DNA from: Chitinophaga agrisoli
Lineage (GTDB): Bacteria; Bacteroidota; Bacteroidia; Chitinophagales; Chitinophagaceae
Direction of reading: 5' to 3'
Assembly: GCF_008386695.1 (NCBI RefSeq)
Contig: NZ_VUOC01000004.1
Location: 2,048,327-2,112,326 of the forward strand
DNA: 64,000 bases
Of this stretch, positions 19,701-27,384 are shown in pieces. The position numbers and the translations under genes were made by a program. A model generated the notes under the pieces. That model made no database searches and had not been told where the DNA came from. It was given only the letters and a program-made list of their open reading frames with translations. Within the stretch, counting starts at the first letter, position 1, and every line of letters begins with the position of its first letter.

Positions 19701-19839
19701 TAGCGGCGCTATCCCGGGCGGTAAAGACCAGGATGTGCGGCGGTACGCGTTGCGTGCAGGAGAAAAGGGTGGTTAAGAGTAATAAGGCCGCCAGGCGAAA
19801 CAGGCGGCGGTGTAATAAGTGCGGTACGGCTCGTGTCAT
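16714..19839 (-). CDS. Multidomain lipoprotein: ThuA-like, sugar dehydrogenase, PKD, cytochrome c, carbohydrate-binding
   Basis: The 1041-residue protein from ATG 19839 (a TTG lies four codons upstream) has a lipoprotein signal ending in LFSC. In order it shows a ThuA-like domain (about 40-190) and a glucose/sorbosone-dehydrogenase-type beta-propeller (about 200-610, with CCHSGGHLEFGP and YISAGDN). Then come a PKD domain (about 640-720), a cytochrome c domain with CKSCH (Cys796, Cys799, His800) and a candidate Met ligand in KNMMAAHP, and a CBM6-like C-terminal domain (about 905-1041). A periplasmic or surface sugar oxidation with electron transfer to the attached haem is the natural reading. 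Such fusions occur in Bacteroidota and Planctomycetes. It is followed at 38 bp by comA. Confidence 0.88.
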   Translation of the reverse strand: MTRAVPHLLHRRLFRLAALLLLTTLFSCTQRVPPHILVFTARDSAATAALTRLQQVSSSQKWALDTTSSADRFTEDSLRQYTAVLFLHMPVDTLDYIQQADLERFIQAGGGIGIINAAPDTVINWPWYNTINQDRLAAAKQPWQTAYDGGHWYFGDLEDEASTKQTLEYIAANGALNYNNATTERVPEENRFVTEVLDTYLYEPMEMVIFKDGKVLFLERRGEVKLYNPATRQTKNIAHFDVSIEGNYEDGMLGVALDPDFDNNHWIYINYSPAGNVPKQNVSRFIYKDDSLYRASEKIVLEIPTQRETCCHSGGHLEFGPGNNLYISAGDNTSSKESDGFSPIDERPGRGPFDAQKSSGNTNDLRGKILRIHPEPNGTYTIPDGNLFPKNGSKGKPEIYVMGTRNAFRFTVDKHNGYVYWGDVGPDGGQASDRGPQSYDEYNQAKKPGNYGWPYFVADNKAYADFDFATNVIGPKFDPARPVNHSPNNTGDTVLPPAQKPMIWYPYGESPEFPILGKGSRSAMAGPVYYYDDFKDAKSRFPKYFDGKLFIYEWARSWVKLVSFDKDTLLSRIAPFLPQQTWYKPIDMKFGPDGALYVLQYGANYFEHNQDSRLVKISYVAGNRRPKAAVTADKSVGAAPLKVQLSAAGSMDYDHDALSYAWDVEGAGANGNTATNTVTYTKPGIYHPRVTVTDKDGQSSTASIEIKVGNEAPQVSISLPGANTSFWYEKQSLKYAVNVTDKEDGQINAGIQPAAVFVSFDHLEEGSDLALLASNKDLAGRIEFLRGQSLVANSDCKSCHNPTAQNIGPAYTAVAQRYKGQQDITDKLADKVLAGGNGNWGKNMMAAHPQHTHEEAREMVKYILSFSQPPLKSLPVTGQVNTGNAQRGNYVFRASYTDHGSAMPGSLNGSALLILRPARVEAEEFELSPKAGVRHDDGTNMTFVEGTQNGAFMHLSDIDLTAIDRLQFSANAPGAGVTIEVHADRPDGPLLGAAPVAAATAFQTVTAPIKGASGRHNVFLVFKGNGDARAMLDWVYFQRKG

Positions 19840-19933
19840 TATCTCTATCAATATTATTTATGGTACACAACGTGTTTGACGGAGCGACAAGATAATAAAT
19901 AGGTGGGGATTTTTTCCACAGGTTGGGAAACGA

Positions 19934-20320
19934 ATGCGGATGGTAAGGCGGTTATGGGCTATGGGCGCTGAAAATCCAATTAGTTTTATGCATCCATTGG
20001 ATATTGAGCGTATAGATATTTTAAAGGATGCTGACGCAACATCTATTTATGGATCAAGAGCTGCTACTGGCGCCATTCAAATTACCACCAAAAAGGGGAA
20101 AGCAGAGCGACATACAACTGACATTAATTTAAGAACCGGCTGGGGAAAGATAACGCAAAAATTAGCTGTATTAACTACACAGTAATATTAGGGCATACTG
20201 TAAAGATGCCCTCAGAAATGATGATTGCTCTGTTAAATGATTGGGGATACAGGTTATACAGATCTTCACATTACAATTCCAGGTGGAAGCCGGACTACAA
20301 ATAAACCGGGACTTCATAAA
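19934..20320 (+). pseudogene. Remnant of a SusC-type TonB-dependent transporter (plug region)
   Basis: Residues encoded from about 19970 to 20185 (NPISFMHPLDIERIDILKDA and IYGSRAATGAIQITTKKGK) align with the plug of the intact SusC at 4002-7385. The frame stops at 20184. Similarity resumes in shifted frames: GDTGYTDLHITIPGG from 20240 matches the YTDVQASVAGG block of the intact protein, after a shortened, broken stretch. No signal peptide, barrel or SusD is present. This is a decayed internal fragment left by deletion or transfer. Its base composition is much more AT-rich than the flanking genes. Confidence 0.8.
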
Positions 20321-20419
20321 TTAAATATCAATGCAGTAATATATAAAATTCGAGAAGCTGATCAATATTCATTAGTTAGACTGGCGTATATCAATTTTCC
20401 ACATTATTATACTAATATT

Positions 20420-20989
20420 ATGTCCTTCGAATTGTTCTCTACAATATGGTCAGTGACCCTTAAAACAATTAGTACCTGCTTTTATATAATCCCACTTAGT
20501 AAACGTTTCACCGCAAAGAAGAGGCGAAAAAATGTAATTGAGGGATTAACGCATACGGATATAATTCAAATGGCTAATGACCATAAATCGCCAATTGATA
20601 GCGAGATCAAACTGCCAATCTTTAAGCTTGTTCCTATACGTATGAGAAAAGGCCTGTATGATATTGATCTATACCTTATCAATCCGAATATCAGGCATAG
20701 CCTGACAATTAGTTGTAGTACAATTAGCGGGATCAGTCTATCAATGCCTATAATAGTATATGATACTACAGGAGTTAAACTAACAACCTGGAACATGAAA
20801 TATTTTGAGGATGAAATCTATCCGTTTGAATTTGGAATGGTAGTCAACAACAAAACGATCTACCAATATTACTTCGAGATCATCACGGATGAAAAAAAGG
20901 GCGTAATAGAAATAGCCAATGAGTATTATGCTTATCGAAATAAAAAATATTCACCGCTTGAATTTGCAGGATTGTTTGCACAACCATAG
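20420..20989 (+). CDS. Unrecognised hypothetical protein in AT-rich scar
   Basis: I do not recognise this protein. The reading frame is open from 20237, but its first about 30 codons are the tail of the SusC remnant, so I take the ATG at 20420 (189 residues). It has a hydrophobic N-terminal stretch (about 5-25), a basic segment (KRFTAKKRRKN), and then alternating hydrophobic/polar strands suggesting a beta-rich fold. No catalytic motif stands out. Codon use is AT-rich like the remnant, pointing to a shared, probably foreign, origin. It could be a decayed gene. Confidence 0.4.
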   Translation: MSFELFSTIWSVTLKTISTCFYIIPLSKRFTAKKRRKNVIEGLTHTDIIQMANDHKSPIDSEIKLPIFKLVPIRMRKGLYDIDLYLINPNIRHSLTISCSTISGISLSMPIIVYDTTGVKLTTWNMKYFEDEIYPFEFGMVVNNKTIYQYYFEIITDEKKGVIEIANEYYAYRNKKYSPLEFAGLFAQP

Positions 20990-20993
20990 CGCG

Positions 20994-21125
20994 TCAAAAT
21001 CCCACTTTACGGAGCACTTCCCCTTGCTCCAGCTTAGGCAACAACTGTATCAGCTCATGATTCACCTCTGCCAGCCGGGGCCCATTCCGCTGAGGAATGG
21101 GCTTTAACGGCAGCGGTAGTTTCCG
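20994..21125 (-). pseudogene. Possible 3' fragment of an unidentified gene
   Basis: On the minus strand an open stretch of 43 codons ends in TGA at 20994. It contains LKPIPQRNGPRLAEVNHEL and then LLPKLEQGEVL. It is preceded by an in-frame stop and has no start of its own. The composition resembles a real protein terminus, perhaps of an esterase/SGNH type, but this is a guess. It lies against the AT-rich scar, so it may be the broken end of a gene interrupted there. Confidence 0.25.
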
Positions 21126-21264
21126 CTATGGTTGAGTAAGAATATAGAATGAAGATATTACACCGGAGCCAACCATTGTTCAGGAGCATTGGCAACTTCG
21201 AAGCGTTTGACTGCCTTATAACATTGGCAGCCTTGCCCTCACGGGCAGTACCCGCATACCAGCC

Positions 21265-21771
21265 CTATTTTCCAAACGCAGCCTCCAGCTCCTGGATATT
21301 CAGTTTCTTTGACTGCATCACCACCGCCATCACTTTCTCCGCTTTGCCCTTATCGCCGCTGGTCATCAGATCTGCCAGCACAGCAGGCACCACCTGCCAG
21401 GATACGCCAAATTTGTCCTTCAGCCAGCCACATACCTGGGAGGCAGGATCGCCGCCTTCGGACAGCTTGTCCCAGTAATAGTCCAGTTCTTCCTGTGATC
21501 CGCAATTCACAACAAACGAAATGGCTTCGCTGGGCTTAAATATGGGGCCGCCATTGAGGCCCAGGAATGATTGTCCGCCTATTTCAAATTCAACGGTCAA
21601 CACCGTGCCTTCCGGCATCTTGTGCACTTCATATCCCTCTTTGCCGTAATAGCTAACGCGGCCTATCTTACCATCCTTAAAAACGGATGTATAGAATTTA
21701 GCAGCCTCTTCTGCCTGTGTATCAAACCATATACAGGAAGAGATCTTTTGAACGGTGGTTTTGTTTGCCAT
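21265..21771 (-). CDS. VOC-superfamily (PhnB/glyoxalase-like) protein
   Basis: The 168-residue cytoplasmic protein shows the PhnB-type vicinal-oxygen-chelate layout: ISSCIWFDTQAEEAAKFY at the N-terminus, VEFEIGGQSFLGLNGG, and FGVSWQVVP near residue 125, followed by MTSGDKGKAEKVM. VOC proteins are metal-dependent dioxygenase, isomerase or resistance proteins; bacterial PhnB-like members mostly lack an assigned reaction. Monocistronic, between the scar and a plus-strand methyltransferase gene. Confidence 0.85.
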   Translation of the reverse strand: MANKTTVQKISSCIWFDTQAEEAAKFYTSVFKDGKIGRVSYYGKEGYEVHKMPEGTVLTVEFEIGGQSFLGLNGGPIFKPSEAISFVVNCGSQEELDYYWDKLSEGGDPASQVCGWLKDKFGVSWQVVPAVLADLMTSGDKGKAEKVMAVVMQSKKLNIQELEAAFGK

Positions 21772-21809
21772 GGTATAATGTTTTAATTACTTTAACTGAT
21801 CTACTATAC

Positions 21810-21817
21810 CAAAGGTA
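21810..21817 (-). promoter_or_regulatory. -7 promoter element (TACCTTTG) for the VOC gene
   Basis: Read on the minus strand, TACCTTTG matches TAnnTTTG exactly, 39 bp upstream of the VOC start codon. No TTG is present at the usual 19-21 bp upstream distance. Confidence 0.4.
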
Positions 21818-21931
21818 GAACCGTAGCCGGAAACAGCACGTGTGTAAACGCGACATATTAAGGGGGCAGCTGCGACGTAAATGAATAAAATGAACAGATG
21901 CCGGCGGGTGATTATAAGTAAATTGTAGCTT

Positions 21932-22738
21932 ATGACAGCGCTGGCGAGATCCTTTAAAAAGACCTATGCTTTCCTATTTGCGCGGAAGGCATTTTATCCC
22001 CTGCATCTCTTCCTCTATAAACTGAGCCTGTCTGGCTTAGGCATCCGGAACTATGAAAATGATCATCTATCCGGCGAAAAAGCTTTTATCCGTTATCTCT
22101 TAGCCACCGGCCGCTTACATACCGGCGTGATACTGGATATAGGGGCCAACATAGGCCACTACTCCATTATGCTGCGGCAACATGAGATCCAATTGCCTAT
22201 TTATGCTTTTGAGCCCCACCCCACCGCTTACCAGCAGCTGGCTGCCGCGGCGGAAATACATGCTTTTACCCCTGTGCCCAAAGGCGCGGGCGCCACTGCC
22301 AGCACCGCCATTATTTACGATTATTCCGGTAACGGCGGCTCTGAGCATGCCAGCATGTATAAAGCGGTGATAGAGGACCTGCACCATGGAGAAGCACAGG
22401 CGTCCGCCATTGTGTTGACTACGATCGATGAATTTGTAGACCGGCACCGGATCAACCGTATTGCCCTGTTGAAAATAGATACGGAAGGCCATGAATTGCC
22501 GGTGCTCCAGGGCGCACAGCGTACCTTATCACAAGGCCTGGCAGATGTGATACAGATAGAGTTTAATGAGATGAACATCATCTCCCGCACGTTCTTTAAA
22601 GACCTGGTGGAGATCTTAGCCGGTTATGATTTTTACCGCCTGCTACCGGATGGGTTGCAGCCATTGGGGGATTATAATGCGCTGCAGTATGAGATCTTCG
22701 CTTTTCAGAATATTGTGGCTATCCGGTGTAATAGCTGA
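21932..22738 (+). CDS. FkbM-family SAM-dependent methyltransferase
   Basis: The 268-residue product carries the SAM-binding strand GVILDIGANIGHYS (about 65-78), the acidic FEPHP strand end and the FkbM signature LLKIDTEGHELPVLQGA. FkbM enzymes O-methylate hydroxyls on polyketides or, in surface-polysaccharide loci, sugars. A hydrophobic/basic N-terminus (about 1-40) may allow membrane contact. It is the only gene of the exopolysaccharide region on the plus strand and converges on the WcaJ-like gene, so it is separately transcribed. Confidence 0.88.
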   Translation: MTALARSFKKTYAFLFARKAFYPLHLFLYKLSLSGLGIRNYENDHLSGEKAFIRYLLATGRLHTGVILDIGANIGHYSIMLRQHEIQLPIYAFEPHPTAYQQLAAAAEIHAFTPVPKGAGATASTAIIYDYSGNGGSEHASMYKAVIEDLHHGEAQASAIVLTTIDEFVDRHRINRIALLKIDTEGHELPVLQGAQRTLSQGLADVIQIEFNEMNIISRTFFKDLVEILAGYDFYRLLPDGLQPLGDYNALQYEIFAFQNIVAIRCNS

Positions 22739-22784
22739 TGTATAACCTTCCAGGGTGAGGCGTGATGCCGCCGCAACGGTACGA

Positions 22785-24188
22785 TCAATACGCCTCCTTA
22801 TCCCCTTTTATCATATTCATAAATGTCTGGAAAATGATCAGGCAATCCAGCCAATAACTGTAATTCTCTATATACCAAAGATCCAGATCCACGCGCTTTT
22901 GCATTTGCCCGGACTGCTGGGTTTCCCCTCTGCAGCCATTTACCTGTGCCCAACCAGTGATACCGGGTTTTACCTGGTGCCGCAGCATATAATGCTGTAC
23001 CGTGCTCCTAGCCTCCACGTGTAAAGGCGTAGGATGCGGCCGCGGGCCTACCAGCGCCATATCGCCCTGCAACACATTTACAAACTGGGGCAGCTCATCC
23101 AGGCTGGTCTTACGCAGGAACCTGCCAATAGGCGTAACACGGTCATCATTACGGGTGGCCTGCAGGTAACGGCCATGCGCATCTACCATATCACAATCGT
23201 TGATCATAGAGCGGAACTTGTAGCAGATGATCTTCTGATTCCCCATGCCCCAGCGCTCCTGCTTATAGAGCACCGGCCCCCTGGAACTAAGTTTGATGAG
23301 CAGCGCGATGATGGGGAATAACCAGCTGAATACCGTAATAAACAGCACCACCGTAATACAGACTTCAAAGATGCGCTTAAAACGCTGGTGCGCCATATCA
23401 TCCAGCGGCGAGGTACGGATGGTCAATAAAGGCAGGTTACCAAAAAGGTTCATACTGGCGGTTGCGGTGCAGAAGCGGTAGCAGTCCGCCACGATCCTTA
23501 CCCGTTTGGCCTCCTGCTCGCTAAGGGCCACGATCTTCTCCAGCATGGCGCTGGGGCCGCCGGGCAGGGCTACCACTACATCGTCCACACTATGCTCTTC
23601 CAGTATACGGCCCAGGTCTGATACCTTGCCCAGGTATTGCCCGTTCAAATGCGTTTGGGTCTCTTCATCTACAAAGCCTACGCAGCGGTATCCAAAATGG
23701 TCATTGGACAGGATGGTCTCGTAAAAGCTCATACCTACCTCGCCGGCGCCTACGATCAGCACGTTCCTGGCATTAAAACCATGGGCGCGCAGACGTAGCA
23801 GCGACTGTTTAACCACAAACTTGGTGATGGTGATGATCGTAAAAGCCAGTGCGTTATATAACAGCGTAGATGTACGGGGATATGGATAGAATTTAAAACA
23901 ATAGAAGAACAGGAAAGTAAAGAAACTGGCATGCAGCAATACCGCTTTGAGGATGGCCACAAATTCAAAGGCAAAGGAGCGGGTGCGGAAATCATCATAC
24001 AAATGCACAAACAACCCGATGGCCGTCCACGCGCAGAGGCTGATGCACAGCAATAACCCGTTAAACCCTGAGAAGAAGACATCGCCTTTGGCGGCAATAT
24101 ACTGCCGGGTGACCAGGAATGCCAGCGTAAGCACCGCATAATCTATGAACAGCCTTATATAAAAATTTGTATCAGCGCCAGGTTTCAT
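22785..24188 (-). CDS. Undecaprenyl-phosphate sugar phosphotransferase (WcaJ/WbaP-like)
   Basis: This 467-residue polytopic protein initiates chain assembly by moving a sugar-1-phosphate from a UDP-sugar to undecaprenyl phosphate. Four N-terminal membrane segments (about 10-130) are followed by a Rossmann-like domain with [13 protein letters not shown] fifth membrane segment (about 275-300) leads into the catalytic bacterial sugar-transferase domain with [22 protein letters not shown] and [12 protein letters not shown]. Length and order fit the WcaJ family; whether the sugar is glucose or galactose is not readable. It is the last gene of the main minus-strand cluster, 76 bp after the GT4 gene. 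Confidence 0.93.
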   Translation of the reverse strand: MKPGADTNFYIRLFIDYAVLTLAFLVTRQYIAAKGDVFFSGFNGLLLCISLCAWTAIGLFVHLYDDFRTRSFAFEFVAILKAVLLHASFFTFLFFYCFKFYPYPRTSTLLYNALAFTIITITKFVVKQSLLRLRAHGFNARNVLIVGAGEVGMSFYETILSNDHFGYRCVGFVDEETQTHLNGQYLGKVSDLGRILEEHSVDDVVVALPGGPSAMLEKIVALSEQEAKRVRIVADCYRFCTATASMNLFGNLPLLTIRTSPLDDMAHQRFKRIFEVCITVVLFITVFSWLFPIIALLIKLSSRGPVLYKQERWGMGNQKIICYKFRSMINDCDMVDAHGRYLQATRNDDRVTPIGRFLRKTSLDELPQFVNVLQGDMALVGPRPHPTPLHVEARSTVQHYMLRHQVKPGITGWAQVNGCRGETQQSGQMQKRVDLDLWYIENYSYWLDCLIIFQTFMNMIKGDKEAY

Positions 24189-24264
24189 AACATATTACAT
24201 TGGTGAATGCCTTTATCGATCATAGCTGCTGTTAACGGTAGCAGTATCCGCATCCGGCTCAACA

Positions 24265-25455
24265 TCACAATACGGTGTTGAAGACCTGTAAGAACCTATC
24301 TTCGATATGTGCGATATCAAAATTCCTTTCTGCATAAGCCCGGCCGTTGCGGCCCAGCTGCTGGCGCAAGCCGGCGTCATTCACCAGCTTTTCAATATGG
24401 CGGCAAAAGCCCCGGCTATCATCCGGCGATATGCAGTAACCCGCCTGTTGTTCCTGTACAATAGCCGCGCTGAGATTAGCCGGGGGCATGGCCAGTACAA
24501 TAGGTTTCTGCGCGCAGAGATAGGTAAGCACCTTGGAAGGCACGGAATATATACCGGCGTCCTTTTCGAGTATGGCCAGCAGGATATCTGCCGTACCTAA
24601 TACCTGGCTCATATGCGTAAAATCCTGGAAAGGCAGTATACGCAGGTTATGCAGCTGCCGTTTTTCTTTTTCTTTCCGGAGAAAATCCGCCCCTAGCCCT
24701 TCGGAGATCACCACCAGCACTACATCCGGATGATGCCGGAAATGCAGCGCCGCATCCAGCAATATGGATGGATTGTGTTTAAGACCCAGGGTACCGCTGT
24801 ATACCACACAGATCTTATCTGTAAGCTGGTGCAGCTGCGCCCAGGGGTTCTGCTTATCTACCAGTTCTATATTTGTTACCGGCGCCCAGTTGGGGATACA
24901 AGTTACCCGGTCCATATTCACCTGCCATTCGCGGAAAATGGGGTTAAAATCCTGCGTAATACTCACCACATGCGCGCTTCTGCGCAGCAGCGTGCTTTCC
25001 AGCCGGTTAAAATATTCCCATACCGGAAACCCCAGCAAGCCCAGTTTGCGCCGGGCAATGGAGCGGATCGCGATGGTATAGATATCCTGGCACCAGTAAA
25101 TAAAACGGATGCCTTTACGCAGGCAGTACCGCTGTACATGCTGCTGTACAAACAGCGGAGTGGTGCCGCTGAGCACTACATCCGGTTTAAATGTATCCAT
25201 CCGTTGCGTGAGTTGTTTTGCATATTCGATCTCCTGCTGCCGCCTTTTTAAAAGGGAATATTTACGGAACGTGCCTTTTACGCGGATGGGCGTTACCAGC
25301 GGCTGCGCCGTAGCCGTGCTGTTATCAAAATCCCCTTTGGGCGATTGGAACGAAGCGGAATAGGCATGTAATACCTGGTGCCCGCTTTGTGCAAACTGCC
25401 GGCTTAACTGCAAAGGGAATGCATGCCCGGAATGATCATTCACAACAATCTTCAT
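24265..25455 (-). CDS. Glycosyltransferase family 4 (WbuB-like)
   Basis: The 396-residue protein has the two Rossmann domains of GT-B enzymes. VVYSGTLGLKHNPSILLDA starts the donor-binding half, and the VPSKVLTYLCAQKPIV block carries the nucleotide-sugar contact region. The N-terminal VVNDHSGHAFPLQLSRQFA is typical of GT4 members acting on lipid-linked acceptors. It probably adds an early sugar to the undecaprenyl-linked chain. It is preceded by an FkbM gene at 42 bp and followed by the wcaJ-like gene. Confidence 0.9.
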   Translation of the reverse strand: MKIVVNDHSGHAFPLQLSRQFAQSGHQVLHAYSASFQSPKGDFDNSTATAQPLVTPIRVKGTFRKYSLLKRRQQEIEYAKQLTQRMDTFKPDVVLSGTTPLFVQQHVQRYCLRKGIRFIYWCQDIYTIAIRSIARRKLGLLGFPVWEYFNRLESTLLRRSAHVVSITQDFNPIFREWQVNMDRVTCIPNWAPVTNIELVDKQNPWAQLHQLTDKICVVYSGTLGLKHNPSILLDAALHFRHHPDVVLVVISEGLGADFLRKEKEKRQLHNLRILPFQDFTHMSQVLGTADILLAILEKDAGIYSVPSKVLTYLCAQKPIVLAMPPANLSAAIVQEQQAGYCISPDDSRGFCRHIEKLVNDAGLRQQLGRNGRAYAERNFDIAHIEDRFLQVFNTVL

Positions 25456-25497
25456 CTGCCTTAATGGTTATAATGCTTTAAGAGTTGCCTGTGTTAT

Positions 25498-26232
25498 TCA
25501 CGCCCGCTTATACAACAGGTCCATCTGCAGTATCTGCAGCTTATCCGATTGCAGGAACCCTACCGGGCCAATCAGATCAAAGCCCAGGTCCTTTACAAAA
25601 TTGTGCATCTCATCAAACAGCGGCTCACCATCATACATGGGCTCAAAAGAGGTCTCGAACAACAGGTAGTCTATATGGCGCAGGCTGTGGGCGGCGCCTT
25701 TCAGCACTTCTTTCTCAAAGCCTTGTACATCCATTTTCAGCAGTACCGGGGCGTCAAAGGGGATGGTAGGCAGCAGGTCGTCCAGCCGTTTTACCGGCAC
25801 GGTGATCTCATCTGCGCAGGCGGTCTGCGGCACCATATGTTTCTGCAGCTCAGATACCTGCAGGGCGGAACTGGCGTGCGTGTAAGCATTGCGGTAAAAG
25901 GCCAGGCAACCGCTGGAGCTGCCCAGGGCCAGATTATAGGTGCTGATGCCGCTGATCTTACGCGTGTTCTGCTGCAGGGTCCTGTATACGTCCGGCAGGG
26001 GCTCAAAAGAATGGATGTGCGCATGGGGATAATAATGGCTGGCCGCAATGGCAAACTGTCCCTGGTTGGCGCCCGCGTCTATGATCATATTTAACTGCGG
26101 AATATGATGCCGGCAGTTGTGCAGCACCTGGGTGGAAGCCACGGACGCGCCTTTCTCCAGCAGGGAGGTAAAGCCCCGTCCTGCGGTGAGATATACCTTT
26201 ACGGTATCGGCAATTTTGAAAAGGAGGTTCAT
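25498..26232 (-). CDS. FkbM-family methyltransferase
   Basis: The 244-residue protein has the SAM-binding MIIDAGANQGQFA (about 50-62), HSFEPLPDVY, and the signature VLLKMDVQGFEKEVLKGA (about 167-184). That is a complete FkbM domain without extra modules. Within this cluster it most likely O-methylates a sugar of the exopolysaccharide repeat. Its start codon overlaps a degenerate copy of the end of the upstream glycosyltransferase gene (see the repeat at 26223-26304). Confidence 0.88.
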   Translation of the reverse strand: MNLLFKIADTVKVYLTAGRGFTSLLEKGASVASTQVLHNCRHHIPQLNMIIDAGANQGQFAIAASHYYPHAHIHSFEPLPDVYRTLQQNTRKISGISTYNLALGSSSGCLAFYRNAYTHASSALQVSELQKHMVPQTACADEITVPVKRLDDLLPTIPFDAPVLLKMDVQGFEKEVLKGAAHSLRHIDYLLFETSFEPMYDGEPLFDEMHNFVKDLGFDLIGPVGFLQSDKLQILQMDLLYKRA

Positions 26233-26304
26233 GATGAAAGTTTATGGTTCCGGCAATCTTTTTTAATGAGGTTATGATGAAAATTTATAGTCCCAGCAAT
26301 CCTT
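26223..26304. repeat. Imperfect tandem duplication of a gene's 3' end
   Basis: The stretch around 26223-26260 repeats the stretch around 26268-26304 with a 43-bp offset; 25 of 30 bases match in the core (26231 versus 26274). The second copy encodes the last residues of the GT4 gene (KDCWDYKFSS then stop). The first copy, between genes, still reads KDCRNHKLSS then stop in the same direction. This looks like a recombination scar at a gene boundary. Confidence 0.7.
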
Positions 26305-27375
26305 GTAAAAACAAAGTGTTTCCTGTACGCTCTTTTCCCAGGTAAAACCCTGCACCTGCCGCAGCCCTGCCTGGATGACAGCCTGGCGCCGGGCCCTATC
26401 TTCCAGCAGCATTATCTTTTCTGCAAAGGCTGCCGGCGCCGGATCATCTACCAGCAGACCTGCCTGGCCTACCACCTCCGGTACAGCAGTACGGTTCACG
26501 GCCACTACCGGGCAGCCTGCCTTTAGCGCCTCGCCCGGCGGAAAACCAAAGCCTTCATAGATGGAAGTATAGAGCAGGCAGAAAGCGTAGTTATACAACA
26601 CATTCAGATCGGCGCAGCTTACATTGGAAAACAGCTGGTAACGCCCGGGGATCACCTGTTCCAGCGCCTCCTGCTCCGCCTTGCTCCAGGGCTCTCCGCC
26701 TACGGCCACCAGCCGGTATTGTGGCGGCAGCAGTTGCATCGTTTCCACCGCGGCGGCAAAACGTTTATAGTTGCGGCGCGCACCTACATAGAGTATAAAG
26801 GGGCGGTGCAGGTCCAATGCCAGGCTGCAGGCCGGCGGCTGCTGTTTATCCAACGGAAAAAAATCTGTAGCAATACCATGATGGATCACTTTTACGCGGG
26901 CGGGATCTACGGAGGGGTAAAAATGCAGCAGCTCCTGCCGGGTGCTGGCAGAGATGCAGATGATCCCATCTGCCCGTTTAATGCCATAGGCTTTTTGCAG
27001 CTGATTAGGCAGGCCACGGGGAAAAGCGGTGGCCAGCCGCCGCTCATGGGCAAAATCATGCACCGTGAGCATATTGAGTATATTCTTTTGGGGCGATACG
27101 CGCAGGTATCCCCCATGATACACCGCGGCGGCCGGTAATGTACACCGCAGGGGCATATAACGCAGGTACTTAAACGGCAGCCTGCTTTCCCGGATGCAGT
27201 GGAAACCGCTGTAATCCAGCCGGCGCTCAAAGATATTGGGCGAGGCCGCCCGGGCATTGAGGAAACGGACAGGCAGGCCGCTGTTGCAGATGCCCCGCAA
27301 CAGCTCATACCAGTATACGGACACGCCGCCGGCCCGCTGTATGGAGAATACGATGTTATCCAGGAATAATTGCAT
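26272..27375 (-). CDS. Glycosyltransferase family 4
   Basis: The 367-residue GT-B protein has FILYVGARRNYKRF at the start of the donor domain. The canonical E..GFP..E cluster is in LLYTSIYEGFGFPPGEALKAGCPVVA, whose conserved Glu residues contact the donor nucleotide-sugar. The N-terminal domain includes RAGGVSVYWYELL. It probably adds one sugar of the polysaccharide repeat. It lies 9 bp after the preceding FkbM gene and 39 bp before the next, whose spacer holds a copy of this gene's 3' end. Confidence 0.92.
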   Translation of the reverse strand: MQLFLDNIVFSIQRAGGVSVYWYELLRGICNSGLPVRFLNARAASPNIFERRLDYSGFHCIRESRLPFKYLRYMPLRCTLPAAAVYHGGYLRVSPQKNILNMLTVHDFAHERRLATAFPRGLPNQLQKAYGIKRADGIICISASTRQELLHFYPSVDPARVKVIHHGIATDFFPLDKQQPPACSLALDLHRPFILYVGARRNYKRFAAAVETMQLLPPQYRLVAVGGEPWSKAEQEALEQVIPGRYQLFSNVSCADLNVLYNYAFCLLYTSIYEGFGFPPGEALKAGCPVVAVNRTAVPEVVGQAGLLVDDPAPAAFAEKIMLLEDRARRQAVIQAGLRQVQGFTWEKSVQETLCFYKDCWDYKFSS

Positions 27376-27384
27376 AAAATATGG

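Noticed and set aside
22758-22797. GAGGCGT / ACGCCTC inverted repeat as a terminator
   Set aside because: Only 7 bp of stem with a loop of about 26 bases and no T run.
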